Positions 24,163 through 31,834 of a DNA stretch of 40,699 nucleotides are shown here, in pieces. Position numbers and translations under genes: made by a program. Under the pieces are notes generated by a model that saw only the letters and a list, made by a program, of their open reading frames with translations, was not told the origin of the DNA and made no database searches. The stretch is from DASRDS01 sp035652495 (lineage in GTDB: Bacteria > Gemmatimonadota > Gemmatimonadetes > Gemmatimonadales > Gemmatimonadaceae): assembly GCA_035652495.1 (NCBI GenBank), contig DASRDS010000105.1:1-40699 (forward strand). Reading direction: 5' to 3'. Numbering within the stretch: the stretch's first letter is position 1; every line of letters begins with the position of its first letter.

Positions 24163-25340
24163 TGAAAGTCCGCACGATCGCTATCATCGTCCTCGTCGTC
24201 GTGGTGCTGCTCGTCGGCGGGTTGCCACGCGTCGCCCGTGCCCGGCGACTCGCGGCCGCGGCGTCGGCTCGAAGCAACAGCGCGGTGGGTGTCCTCGTCG
24301 CCACCGTGCATCGTGCCGCGGCGACATCCGATCTCGCGCTTCCCGGCACCGTCGAGGCGCTGCACGAAGCGTCGGTGTATGCGCAGACCGCCGGTTATGT
24401 GAAGCGCTGGACCGTCGACATGGGCGCCCATGTCAAATCGGGCCAGGTGATGGCGCAGATCTCGACGCCTGAAGTCGATCAGCAGCTCGAAGCGGCGCGG
24501 GCGACGCTCGCTCGGGCGCAGGCGACCCTGTTGCTGGCTCGCACGAATCTCGCTCGTTGGAAAGATCTGGTGCGCGACAGCGCGGTCTCGAAGCTCGAGC
24601 TCGACGAACACCAGGCGGCGTTCGACGACGCGAACGCCGGTGTCATGGCCGATGAAGCCGATGTCCGTCGTTTATCGGCTCTCCAACAGTTCTCGTACAT
24701 CGTCGCGCCATTCTCCGGCGTGGTCACGTCGCGCTCGCTCGACGTCGGCCAGTACGTGTCGCCCAACGGCGCCGGTCCCGCGACGACGGGTATCGGACGT
24801 GGATTGTATACGTTGGCCGAGGTCGACACGGTTCGCCTCTTGGTCAGTGTGCCGCAGTCGGTCAGTACATCCATTCGTGTCGGGCAGCAGGCAGCGGTGA
24901 GTGTTGCGGAGCGGCCCGGCAGGACGTTCAACGGTATCGTGAGCCGAACATCCGAGGCATTGGATCCGGCCTCCCGGACGTTATTGGTCGAGGTGCGCAT
25001 CCCGAATGGCGATGGCGCACTCGTGCCGGGACTCTACGCCGACGTCCATTTTCAAATCGACCGCAGCACGGCTCCACTCGTGGTGACGGCCAACGCGTTA
25101 GTTACGCGATCCGATGGACCGCAAGTGGTAGAAGTGGGGGCGGACAGCACGGCCCACTTTACACACGTGACGCTGGGCCGCGACTACGGGAGTCAGGTCG
25201 AACTGACGGACGGTATCACCGAGGGCGCGACCGTGGTAGTGAACCCGTCCGATGATGTGATCGAAAATGCGAGACTGCGAATCGTAGCCTACAGTGACCG
25301 GCCCAATAACGCTTCCAGCGATACGCGGGTGATAAAGTAG
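24162..25340 (+). CDS. RND membrane-fusion (periplasmic adaptor) protein
   Basis: A 392-residue HlyD/AcrA-like adaptor that links the RND pump to the TolC channel. The N-terminal helix (about 5-22) is a membrane anchor or signal. A split lipoyl domain is seen at ASVYAQTAGYVKRWTVDMGAHVKSG (N-half) and IVAPFSGVVTSRSLDVGQYVSP (C-half). A helical hairpin between them (about 105-165) is rich in Ala, Arg and Leu. Beta-barrel and membrane-proximal domains follow. The ATG uses the last base of the RND stop codon (TAATG), so the two are translationally coupled. The last 52 bases overlap the convergent second TolC gene. Confidence 0.92.
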   Translation: MKVRTIAIIVLVVVVLLVGGLPRVARARRLAAAASARSNSAVGVLVATVHRAAATSDLALPGTVEALHEASVYAQTAGYVKRWTVDMGAHVKSGQVMAQISTPEVDQQLEAARATLARAQATLLLARTNLARWKDLVRDSAVSKLELDEHQAAFDDANAGVMADEADVRRLSALQQFSYIVAPFSGVVTSRSLDVGQYVSPNGAGPATTGIGRGLYTLAEVDTVRLLVSVPQSVSTSIRVGQQAAVSVAERPGRTFNGIVSRTSEALDPASRTLLVEVRIPNGDGALVPGLYADVHFQIDRSTAPLVVTANALVTRSDGPQVVEVGADSTAHFTHVTLGRDYGSQVELTDGITEGATVVVNPSDDVIENARLRIVAYSDRPNNASSDTRVIK

Positions 25341-26659
25341 TTGTAGCGCGCGGTCACGAGGTCCGTGCGTGACGTGGCCTCGTTGAGCTGCGCCGTCGTC
25401 AGATCGAGAAACGTCGCGACGCCGTTCCGATACCGCGCGAACATGACGCGCAAGTTCTCCTCGGCCGTCGCGACCTCGACCTCGGCCGACCGAATGCCGG
25501 TCTCGGAGAGACGGAGGTTGGCCAACAGCGCCTCGGCCTGACTCCGCGCGAACCGGTGCGTGTCGGACGCGGCCGACCGCGCGACGTCGGCGTTGATCGA
25601 GGCCTGCTCGACGTCGTTCTCGCGGACGAACCCGTTGAACAACGGGAACGCCGTGCCGACTTCGACGAGCCAGCCCTGGCGCGTGCTGTTGATGTTGAGT
25701 GACGTATTCGCCCAGTTGTAGCCGCCCGAAAGCGTGATCGTCGGCAGATATTGCGTCTTCGCCGCATCGAGGAACGCGCGCTGCGACCGCGCGGTCTGGT
25801 CGGCGGCGGTGACGGTCGGTGCGCCGGTCACGGCGACGTTGATAATCTGTGAATCGGGTAGCGCCAACTGGAAGTTGATCACCGAGTCGACGCCCGCGAC
25901 CCAGACCGCGCCATCGACGCCGACGAATCGGCCGAGTCCGTAGGCGTTCGCGGTGAGCGAGTCCTGCGATGCGATCATGGCCTGACGCGCTTGCTCGACC
26001 GCGAGTTGCGCCTGGAGCACATCGGCGCGGGTGGCGGTGCCGGCGCGCAAGTTGGCCGAGGCGTAGTCGAGCGCGCGTACGGCGTTTTGGATGCGGATCA
26101 TCGACACGACCACGAGGTCGTGGCTGCGCAACACGCCGTACGCCGACTCCTCCGCGGTCAGCTGCGTCGAGTACTTCTGCGAGACGAGCGACGCATCGGC
26201 CGCGTGCGTGACGGCTTTCGACGCCGCGATCTCCGCCGGCCGCCGGCCGCCCGTGAACAGATCGTACGACGCTGAGAGCCCGGCCCAGTATGCGTTCGGC
26301 GCGTACTGTATGCTCGACGGGGGGCCGCCAACGTTGACCGCCGCCGGGGTGCTCTTCGCGTTTTGCTGCAGCGCGTTCGCGTTAAAAATCACGTTCGGCA
26401 GGAACGCACCATAGGCGACGCGTTCGTTCGAGAGGCCGGAGTGCACGTTGCCCCGCGCCTGCGCGACCGCGGGGCTATATCGCAACGCGCTGGCGACGAC
26501 TTGATCCATCGTCAACGTCGCCGCGTAATGGAAGGTCGTATCGGGTGGCAGCGTGTCGGCGATCGCCTGCGCTGTCAGGCCCGGCGTCGGCGTCGCGGGA
26601 GTCTGTTGTGCATTGGCGACCCCAGCGACGCCGACCGTCAAGAAAATCCAGATCTTCAT
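25289..26659 (-). CDS. TolC-family outer-membrane efflux protein (second copy)
   Basis: A 456-residue outer-membrane efflux protein on the opposite strand to the pump operon. Residues 1-18 form a signal peptide ending NAQQ. It has two OEP repeats, with motifs such as TMDQVVASALRYSPAVAQARGNV, a FTGGRRPAEIAASKA segment and a closing LEALLGRSL that nearly matches the end of the first TolC. It is clearly a paralogue and not a recent copy, because the two differ along most of their length. It follows the FecR-like gene on the same strand after 39 bases. Its 3' end overlaps the membrane-fusion gene by 52 bases. It may serve the same pump as an alternative channel or another exporter. Confidence 0.9.
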   Translation of the reverse strand: MKIWIFLTVGVAGVANAQQTPATPTPGLTAQAIADTLPPDTTFHYAATLTMDQVVASALRYSPAVAQARGNVHSGLSNERVAYGAFLPNVIFNANALQQNAKSTPAAVNVGGPPSSIQYAPNAYWAGLSASYDLFTGGRRPAEIAASKAVTHAADASLVSQKYSTQLTAEESAYGVLRSHDLVVVSMIRIQNAVRALDYASANLRAGTATRADVLQAQLAVEQARQAMIASQDSLTANAYGLGRFVGVDGAVWVAGVDSVINFQLALPDSQIINVAVTGAPTVTAADQTARSQRAFLDAAKTQYLPTITLSGGYNWANTSLNINSTRQGWLVEVGTAFPLFNGFVRENDVEQASINADVARSAASDTHRFARSQAEALLANLRLSETGIRSAEVEVATAEENLRVMFARYRNGVATFLDLTTAQLNEATSRTDLVTARYNYFITRVSLEALLGRSL

Positions 26660-26698
26660 TGACTCACTACGTGCAAAACCCGAGAGACGTTGCCTGCT

Positions 26699-28741
26699 TT
26701 ACGGCTTGCGCGGACGCGGTTGCGGCGCCGGACGCGGAGCGGGTGCCGCTGGCCGTGGTGCTGGTGCGGGCTCCGCGGGACGCGCCGCCGGTTGTGGCGG
26801 ACGCGGTGGCGGAGGGGCGGGCATCGACCTCGCACCACTGGAGCGCGCCTGCACGTAATTGTTGTCGAGTGCGCGATGCTCATCCGCCTGTTGTTTCGCG
26901 ACCTGTTGTGGTGTCGCGGTCGTCGGCGGATTCGCCGCTTCCTGCGCGTGCCGGTTTTCCATTTGATCTCGCTGCTGTTGATACTGCTGCTGGAGATTCC
27001 GGTTCGGCGCCGGCGCAGTCGAGATCGTGGGACGTGGTGGCGGTTGCGGAACGCGCGTCGCGGTGGCCGGACCACGCGTGGGCTCGGCGATCGGCGGACG
27101 CGGCACGGCTGGTGTCGGCCGTGGTGCTGGTGTCGCGACGAAACCAGGACGGGTGACGGGCTTTGGCGCGGCGGGCGTCGTCGCGATCGCCGGACGCGCG
27201 GGCTTGAGCGTCACGCCAGGGCGCACGGGCTCATTCGCGGGACGGACCGGGACAACCGGTGGCGCCTCGGGACGTTTGATCGATGCGATCTCGGTCGGGG
27301 CCAGCGGCCGGCCCGGGTGCGCCTCGATCAGCTTCGCCTGCTCGGCGAACGACGGCGGCGCCTTTGGCGGTTGGCGCACCGCGACGACCGTGCGGTTGGT
27401 GATGGCGGGCGGCGGACGATGCTCGGACGCGATCGGTGCGATGCTCCGCTGCGTCGGCACGAACGGCGCGGCCGATCCCAAGCGCGGCGCGTTCTGGATC
27501 GCGGATGGTGGAACGCGTACCGCATAGCGCGAGACGGGCTGGCCATTCCGGAACGCGTTGTCCGGAACGACCGTCACCGCGCCCGGCAACGAACGGTTGC
27601 GATACGTGATGTTGGTGACGTTCGTCACGTTGGTGACATTCGTAATGTTCGTCACGTTGGTGACGTTCGTGACGTTCACGTTCCGGATGTACGTGTTGCT
27701 CACGTGGTATGCCGGGTAGTACGGCTCCTCGGGCGCGAGCGGGAACCAACCCACGCCGACGCCGCCGCCGAACGACACCCCCACGTTCCATCCGCGGCCG
27801 CCGACGAACGCGACGAGTGCCGGCGCATATACGGGACGCTCGTAGACGCGACCCGGGCACCAGCCCCAGTGATCCTCGACGTACACCCAACGGCCATAGT
27901 GGAACGGCGCCCAACCCCACGGCGCATCGTCGACCCACGTCCAGCCCCACCGTCCTGTCCACACCCAGTGCCCGTAGTGATACGGGCTCCATCCAACGAC
28001 GACCGTCGTCGGCGTCCACACCGGGCCGTACGTGGGATCGTCGCGCCAGTCGCCATTGCCATCGAGATCGTCATAGCCCGCGATGTCGGCGGAGACGTAC
28101 CGCGCCGAGGCCGACGCCTCTTCGCGACGGTCGCGGTCATCGTTCCATTGGTCCCAGCCGTCTCCGGGGCCCAGATCGGCCAGGTCGTACGTCGGCTGGT
28201 CCGTGCCGTTCACCGTGGCTTGCTGATGCGCGTTGACATCGAACGACGAGCCGGCCGCGGTGACGCGCACCTGGCCCGAGAAGACCTTGATCGTCGAGCT
28301 GTTGCCATCGGGCGAGATGTCGATGCGATAGTTACCGGCCTGGCCGATGCCGATCGCGGCGTTTGGCGTGTCGATCTCGTCGGCGTCGCCGTTCTCGAGG
28401 CGAGGGACGCGTGCGGTCAGCGTGCCCTGCGGAATGCTCACCTGCAGCGTGTTGTCGTCGAGGTTCGCGATGTCCATCTCGGTGCCGCTGGACAGCCGGA
28501 GCCGCGTGCTGCCCACCTGCACTTCGGCCCGGGCGTTGGTGTCCGTCCATACGCGATCACCCGTCGTCAGCGGCCGATTCGGCTGTGCCGCGGCCCATTC
28601 GGTGTCACTGGCGGGACGGATCGACACAGCGCCCTGGAACATGGCGAGCCGTCCCGCGCGCGTCGGTGGGTCCTGGTCCTGCGCGGACGCCGTGACACCC
28701 GAGAGCAGAAGGGCAGTGGCCGTTAGGACGAGCAGTCTCAT
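26699..28741 (-). CDS. FecR-domain/DUF6600-like secreted protein with NVT repeats and Pro-rich tail
   Basis: A 680-residue exported protein of unknown function. Residues 1-20 are a signal peptide. A FecR-type beta domain (about 28-180) carries the expected GAVSIRPAS, GDRVWTDTNARAEV and FSGQVRVTAAG pieces. Residues about 235-340 are rich in Trp, Tyr, Gly and His (for example YHYGHWVWTGRWGW), as in DUF6600 proteins. A three-residue repeat NVT/NIT fills 354-379. The last 270 residues are Pro/Ala/Arg-rich and end with a Gln-rich segment (about 585-600) and a long proline tail, suggesting an extended, surface or periplasmic form. Its ATG overlaps the stop of the small gene upstream (ATGA), and a TolC gene follows. 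In other proteins the FecR domain is linked to sensing or polymer binding. Confidence 0.85.
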   Translation of the reverse strand: MRLLVLTATALLLSGVTASAQDQDPPTRAGRLAMFQGAVSIRPASDTEWAAAQPNRPLTTGDRVWTDTNARAEVQVGSTRLRLSSGTEMDIANLDDNTLQVSIPQGTLTARVPRLENGDADEIDTPNAAIGIGQAGNYRIDISPDGNSSTIKVFSGQVRVTAAGSSFDVNAHQQATVNGTDQPTYDLADLGPGDGWDQWNDDRDRREEASASARYVSADIAGYDDLDGNGDWRDDPTYGPVWTPTTVVVGWSPYHYGHWVWTGRWGWTWVDDAPWGWAPFHYGRWVYVEDHWGWCPGRVYERPVYAPALVAFVGGRGWNVGVSFGGGVGVGWFPLAPEEPYYPAYHVSNTYIRNVNVTNVTNVTNITNVTNVTNVTNITYRNRSLPGAVTVVPDNAFRNGQPVSRYAVRVPPSAIQNAPRLGSAAPFVPTQRSIAPIASEHRPPPAITNRTVVAVRQPPKAPPSFAEQAKLIEAHPGRPLAPTEIASIKRPEAPPVVPVRPANEPVRPGVTLKPARPAIATTPAAPKPVTRPGFVATPAPRPTPAVPRPPIAEPTRGPATATRVPQPPPRPTISTAPAPNRNLQQQYQQQRDQMENRHAQEAANPPTTATPQQVAKQQADEHRALDNNYVQARSSGARSMPAPPPPRPPQPAARPAEPAPAPRPAAPAPRPAPQPRPRKP
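27605..27682 (-). repeat. 9-bp tandem repeat encoding NVT triplets
   Basis: About eight in-frame 9-base units encode N-V-T or N-I-T triplets at residues 354-379 of the FecR/DUF6600-like protein. The units differ only at a few third positions and at the V/I switch. This is a coding minisatellite; gain or loss of units would keep the reading frame. Confidence 0.85.
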
Positions 28742-28947
28742 ATGGAGTTCCTCAACTCACGCCAGATCGCCACGCGTTCGCGGGTGATCTCATTGGGTGG
28801 GTCCGTCTCGTACCACGCGGGATACTCGCCGATCGGAAATCCGCCGGTGTAGCTGGGCGGATACGTCACGTAGATCTGGTTGCCTCGCAGGCTATACTCC
28901 AAATGCACCCGGTCGCGCAGGGTGCGCGGCTCCTCGTTGTCCGACAT
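28738..28947 (-). CDS. small conserved-looking protein (69 aa)
   Basis: A 69-residue hydrophilic protein starting MSDNEEPRTLRDRVH and rich in Tyr, Pro and Glu. I do not recognise it. It has no signal peptide, membrane helix or cysteine. A start six codons upstream, at 28965, is possible. Its stop overlaps the ATG of the FecR-like gene (ATGA), so it is probably translated together with that gene. Its start overlaps the start of the divergent DJ-1-like gene, which leaves almost no room for separate promoters. The fit with the operon and its codon use make it likely to be real. Confidence 0.65.
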   Translation of the reverse strand: MSDNEEPRTLRDRVHLEYSLRGNQIYVTYPPSYTGGFPIGEYPAWYETDPPNEITRERVAIWRELRNSI

Positions 28948-29545
28948 GGACCCAAACATACTCATGACAAGCCCGAGTACGGCAGTTCTCATCTTCGAGG
29001 GGTTTGCCGACTGGGAGCCCTCGTTCGCGCTGACTGGCCTTCGACGCTGGGGGAACCGGTCGGTCAAGACATTCGGGTATGACCTGTCCCCCGTCACGTC
29101 GATGGGCGGCCTGCGCGTCACGCCCGATGCCGTGCTCGACGATCTGGTTCCCGACTCCACCGAGCTCCTGATCCTGCCCGGCGGCGACATGTGGGAACGC
29201 GAGTATCCCGCCGATCGTCTGGCTCCCATTCTATACACATTGCGAGCCAAAGCGATCCCGATCGCCGGCATCTGCGCCGCAACCATCGCCATGGCGCGCG
29301 CCGAGTTGTTTCGTGATCGACGTCACACGAGCAACGGACGCGATTTTCTCTCGCACTACGCGCCAGGCTACGAGACCCCGTCGATGTACGTGGAAGACAC
29401 GCTCGCCGTCGCCGACCGCGGCGTGATCTCGGCCTCGGGTCTCGGCGCCGTCGAATTCGCGGCCGAGATCTTCACGACGCTGAAAGCGTTTCCCGACCCG
29501 GCGATCGCACAGTTTCGCGCGATGTATCGCGCTCAGGCTTCGTGA
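28946..29545 (+). CDS. DJ-1/PfpI-family protein (class I glutamine amidotransferase-like)
   Basis: A small alpha/beta protein of the DJ-1/PfpI/ThiJ superfamily, which includes deglycases, chaperones and peptidases. It has 199 residues from the ATG at 28946, or 193 from the ATG at 28964 where the conserved part begins; numbering here uses the second. The nucleophile elbow is at C104 in AGICAATIAMA. The partner glutamate near the N-terminus is E18 in FADWEPSF. H121 follows in the DRRHTSN stretch. The LLILPGGD strand (68-75) is typical of the YoaZ/YdeA-like branch. The exact activity is not known. Its 3' end overlaps the convergent ABM-like gene by 13 bases. Confidence 0.85.
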   Translation: MDPNILMTSPSTAVLIFEGFADWEPSFALTGLRRWGNRSVKTFGYDLSPVTSMGGLRVTPDAVLDDLVPDSTELLILPGGDMWEREYPADRLAPILYTLRAKAIPIAGICAATIAMARAELFRDRRHTSNGRDFLSHYAPGYETPSMYVEDTLAVADRGVISASGLGAVEFAAEIFTTLKAFPDPAIAQFRAMYRAQAS

Positions 29546-29838
29546 ACGATCTCGTAGTGCGCGACGCGCTGATCGTAGTCGATGAGTAAGGCCTGAGCGT
29601 CGGGCGCGACCACCGCACGGTCGATATTCGCGCCCGCGAACGCGCGGATCGCATCCGTTGACGTCCACCGCGTCTCTACGACGTACTCGATATCGTGCGC
29701 GCGGGTCTGCCGGAGCAGCGTGGCGCCGGCGAATCCCTCGATGCGTTCCAGGTCCGGCAGCACGTGGTCGATGAAATGCCGGGGGTACCCGGATGGGTCG
29801 ACGAGCGACGCGCGCGCGTGCCAGACACGGACGATCAC
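29533..29838 (-). CDS. ABM-fold protein (antibiotic biosynthesis monooxygenase-like)
   Basis: A 101-residue protein with a GTG start at 29838. The sequence runs from VIVRVWHARA, through HFIDHVLPDLERIEGFAGATLLRQ and VETRWTSTDAIRAFAGANIDRAVV, to the C-terminal VAHYEIVHEA. This matches the dimeric ferredoxin-like ABM fold, with its closing beta strand and the Glu/His-rich end typical of small quinol or haem-related monooxygenases and stress proteins. The substrate is unknown. It starts 11 bases after the M1 peptidase stop on the same strand, so the two are probably co-transcribed. The frame stays open upstream, but that part is antisense-like low complexity. Confidence 0.8.
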   Translation of the reverse strand: MIVRVWHARASLVDPSGYPRHFIDHVLPDLERIEGFAGATLLRQTRAHDIEYVVETRWTSTDAIRAFAGANIDRAVVAPDAQALLIDYDQRVAHYEIVHEA

Positions 29839-29848
29839 GGTTGCTCGC

Positions 29849-31723
29849 TCATGGGCGCGGCCACCCGTTGTTGCGCCGGTCGATGTCGGGCAGGCCTTTC
29901 CGCGGGTCGAGCTCGACGCGCGTGATGTGCTTGGAGCCCGGCACGCGATACGTGAAGCGTGAACCGAGATTCCACATCTCGATCGGCAGTCGCACCGTCG
30001 ACTGCGTCCCGTCATCGAACGTGATAGCAAGCTCGGCCGGCATGATCATCGTTCCGCGATTCGAAAGATACACTTTCGGTCCCACGACTGAGTCGACGGC
30101 TTGGTCGAGTCGCGCGGTCGTATAGATCCAACCCCGCCAGAACCAGTCGAGATCCATGCCGGACTCGTCGCGCATCATGCGAAAGAAGTCCGACGGCGTC
30201 GGGTGCTTGAACTGCCACGCGCGGATGTACGCGCGGAACGCGGCGTCGAAGCGATCTTTGCCGAGGACTTCATAGCGGAGCTCTTGCATCATGAGCGCGG
30301 GCTTCTGGTACGCGTCCCAGAAGAGGTCGTGCACTTCGGTCGGCTTCGTGATGATCGGTTGCTCGGCGCCCGGCACGCTATGATCCGGGTAGAGGTGCAA
30401 TGGGTGGACCTCGATCGTGTCGCCGTACGCGGTGCCCGCGAAGTATTTCGCGGCGTTGCCGAGGTCGATGAAGGTGTTGAAGCCCTCGTCCAGCCATGGG
30501 TACAGTCGCTCGTTCGAGCCGACGACCATGGGGAACCACTCGTGGCCGAACTCGTGCGCGAGGACCCACTGCTGTTCTTCGCGCGACGGGCTGTTCGGCA
30601 CGAAGGTCAGCATCGGGTATTCCATGCCCTCGATCGGGCCTTCGATCGTGGTCGCGTGGCTATAAGGGTAGGGGAACCATTGCTCGCTGAAGTACTGGAT
30701 AGCACCTCTGGCCATCCGGTTCGCCTCCTCCCACTTGTCGGCGGTTGTTCTGTACAGGGTCTCTATCAGAATGCCTTTGTACCCACTGGCGTCCCAGCGA
30801 AAATTGGGCGCCGCGGCAAAGGCCAGGTCGCGCACGCTGTCCGCGACGAAATGCCATGTCATCGTGCCCGTTGTCTTCGGCCTGGTCTCGCTCTTTCCGA
30901 CTTCGTCCTTCGCGATGATCGCCACTGGGGTCTCCGATGCCAACGCGCGTTTGAGGCGCGCGCGCTCGTTGGCGGTCAGCACCTCATCGGCGTTCGCTAA
31001 TCGTCCCGTTGCCGCAACGATGTACGTCGCGGGCACCGTGATCGACGCATCGAAGTGGCCGTACTCGAGATAAAATTCACCGGCGCCGATGTACGGCTCA
31101 TGGTTCCATCCATGCACATCGTCATAGACGGCCATGCGCGGATACCACTGGGCGATTTCGTAGAGCGTTCCGTCGTGACCCATGCGGCCAGCGCCCTGCT
31201 CTGGCACACGGAATGACCACGCGAAATCCAGATCGATCGTGTCGCCGGGTGCGAGCGGCTTGGTCAGGTCGATCCGCATGGTGGTCCCATAGATCGTCTT
31301 CTGCGCCTCTTTGCCTCCGACCCGCGCCGAGTCGAGTGTGAGTCCACCGGCGAACCCTTGGCAGGAGAAGTCGAATGTGCTGCCGAGGAAGACCAAGGGC
31401 GGCTGATCGAGCACGTTCGTGATGCTCGACGGCGCGCAGATGTTCTGCTCCAAAAACATCCATAAATAGGGCAACGCATCCGGCGATCTATTGACGTAAT
31501 GGATCGTTTCGCGCCCGCGGACCTCGTTCAGGTCCGGATTGAGAGAGGCGCGGATCCGGTAGTCCACGCGCTGCTGCCAGTACCGGGGGCCGGGGCGGCC
31601 GGATGACGACCGGTATTCGGTCGGCGTTGGGAGGGTCAGCGCCCGAAACGGAGAGGAGTCGGCGACGCTTTGCGCGGCCAGCGGCGTGGCGGCAAGAAAG
31701 GCGATCAGGGCGGGGGCTCGCAT
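29849..31723 (-). CDS. secreted M1-family metallopeptidase
   Basis: A 624-residue gluzincin of the M1 (aminopeptidase N-like) group. Residues 1-17 are a signal peptide, so it acts outside the cytoplasm. An N-terminal beta domain comes first, then the substrate-recognition loop GMEYP (366-370). The zinc site is H390-E391-H394 with third ligand E413 in LDEGFNTF. The Tyr-rich C-terminal part (about 430-540) is helical and is followed by a beta domain. All catalytic residues are present, so an active zinc peptidase is expected, probably cleaving N-terminal residues from peptides. It is divergent from the metallophosphatase gene across a 111-base gap and is followed by the ABM gene. Confidence 0.92.
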   Translation of the reverse strand: MRAPALIAFLAATPLAAQSVADSSPFRALTLPTPTEYRSSSGRPGPRYWQQRVDYRIRASLNPDLNEVRGRETIHYVNRSPDALPYLWMFLEQNICAPSSITNVLDQPPLVFLGSTFDFSCQGFAGGLTLDSARVGGKEAQKTIYGTTMRIDLTKPLAPGDTIDLDFAWSFRVPEQGAGRMGHDGTLYEIAQWYPRMAVYDDVHGWNHEPYIGAGEFYLEYGHFDASITVPATYIVAATGRLANADEVLTANERARLKRALASETPVAIIAKDEVGKSETRPKTTGTMTWHFVADSVRDLAFAAAPNFRWDASGYKGILIETLYRTTADKWEEANRMARGAIQYFSEQWFPYPYSHATTIEGPIEGMEYPMLTFVPNSPSREEQQWVLAHEFGHEWFPMVVGSNERLYPWLDEGFNTFIDLGNAAKYFAGTAYGDTIEVHPLHLYPDHSVPGAEQPIITKPTEVHDLFWDAYQKPALMMQELRYEVLGKDRFDAAFRAYIRAWQFKHPTPSDFFRMMRDESGMDLDWFWRGWIYTTARLDQAVDSVVGPKVYLSNRGTMIMPAELAITFDDGTQSTVRLPIEMWNLGSRFTYRVPGSKHITRVELDPRKGLPDIDRRNNGWPRP

Positions 31724-31767
31724 GAGGGCGAAGATCGCACCAGGCTCAGCCCGGCGTTAGGGTTGTT

Positions 31768-31816
31768 ACACGTTCGCCGTGTCTTAAGGGGCAGGATTGT
31801 GTAATTTCACCCTGCC
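31768..31816. promoter_or_regulatory. two inverted repeats in the divergent peptidase/phosphatase spacer
   Basis: ACACG-N5-CGTGT (31768-31782) and GGCAGG-N15-CCTGCC (31790-31795 with 31811-31816) lie in the 111-base gap between the divergent M1 peptidase and phosphatase genes. The first has operator geometry. The second could be a stem-loop in the phosphatase leader. I found no convincing -35/-10 pair. Confidence 0.35.
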
Positions 31817-31834
31817 GCCCACACGCTGAGTCAC

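Noticed and set aside
27605..27682. The repeated NVT array as a CRISPR-like array
   Set aside because: Units are 9 bases with no spacers and lie in frame inside a gene.
26690..28726. Open plus-strand frame of about 680 codons opposite the FecR/DUF6600-like gene
   Set aside because: The product is dominated by Arg, Val and Gly with no domain; the minus-strand protein has a signal peptide, a FecR domain and repeats.
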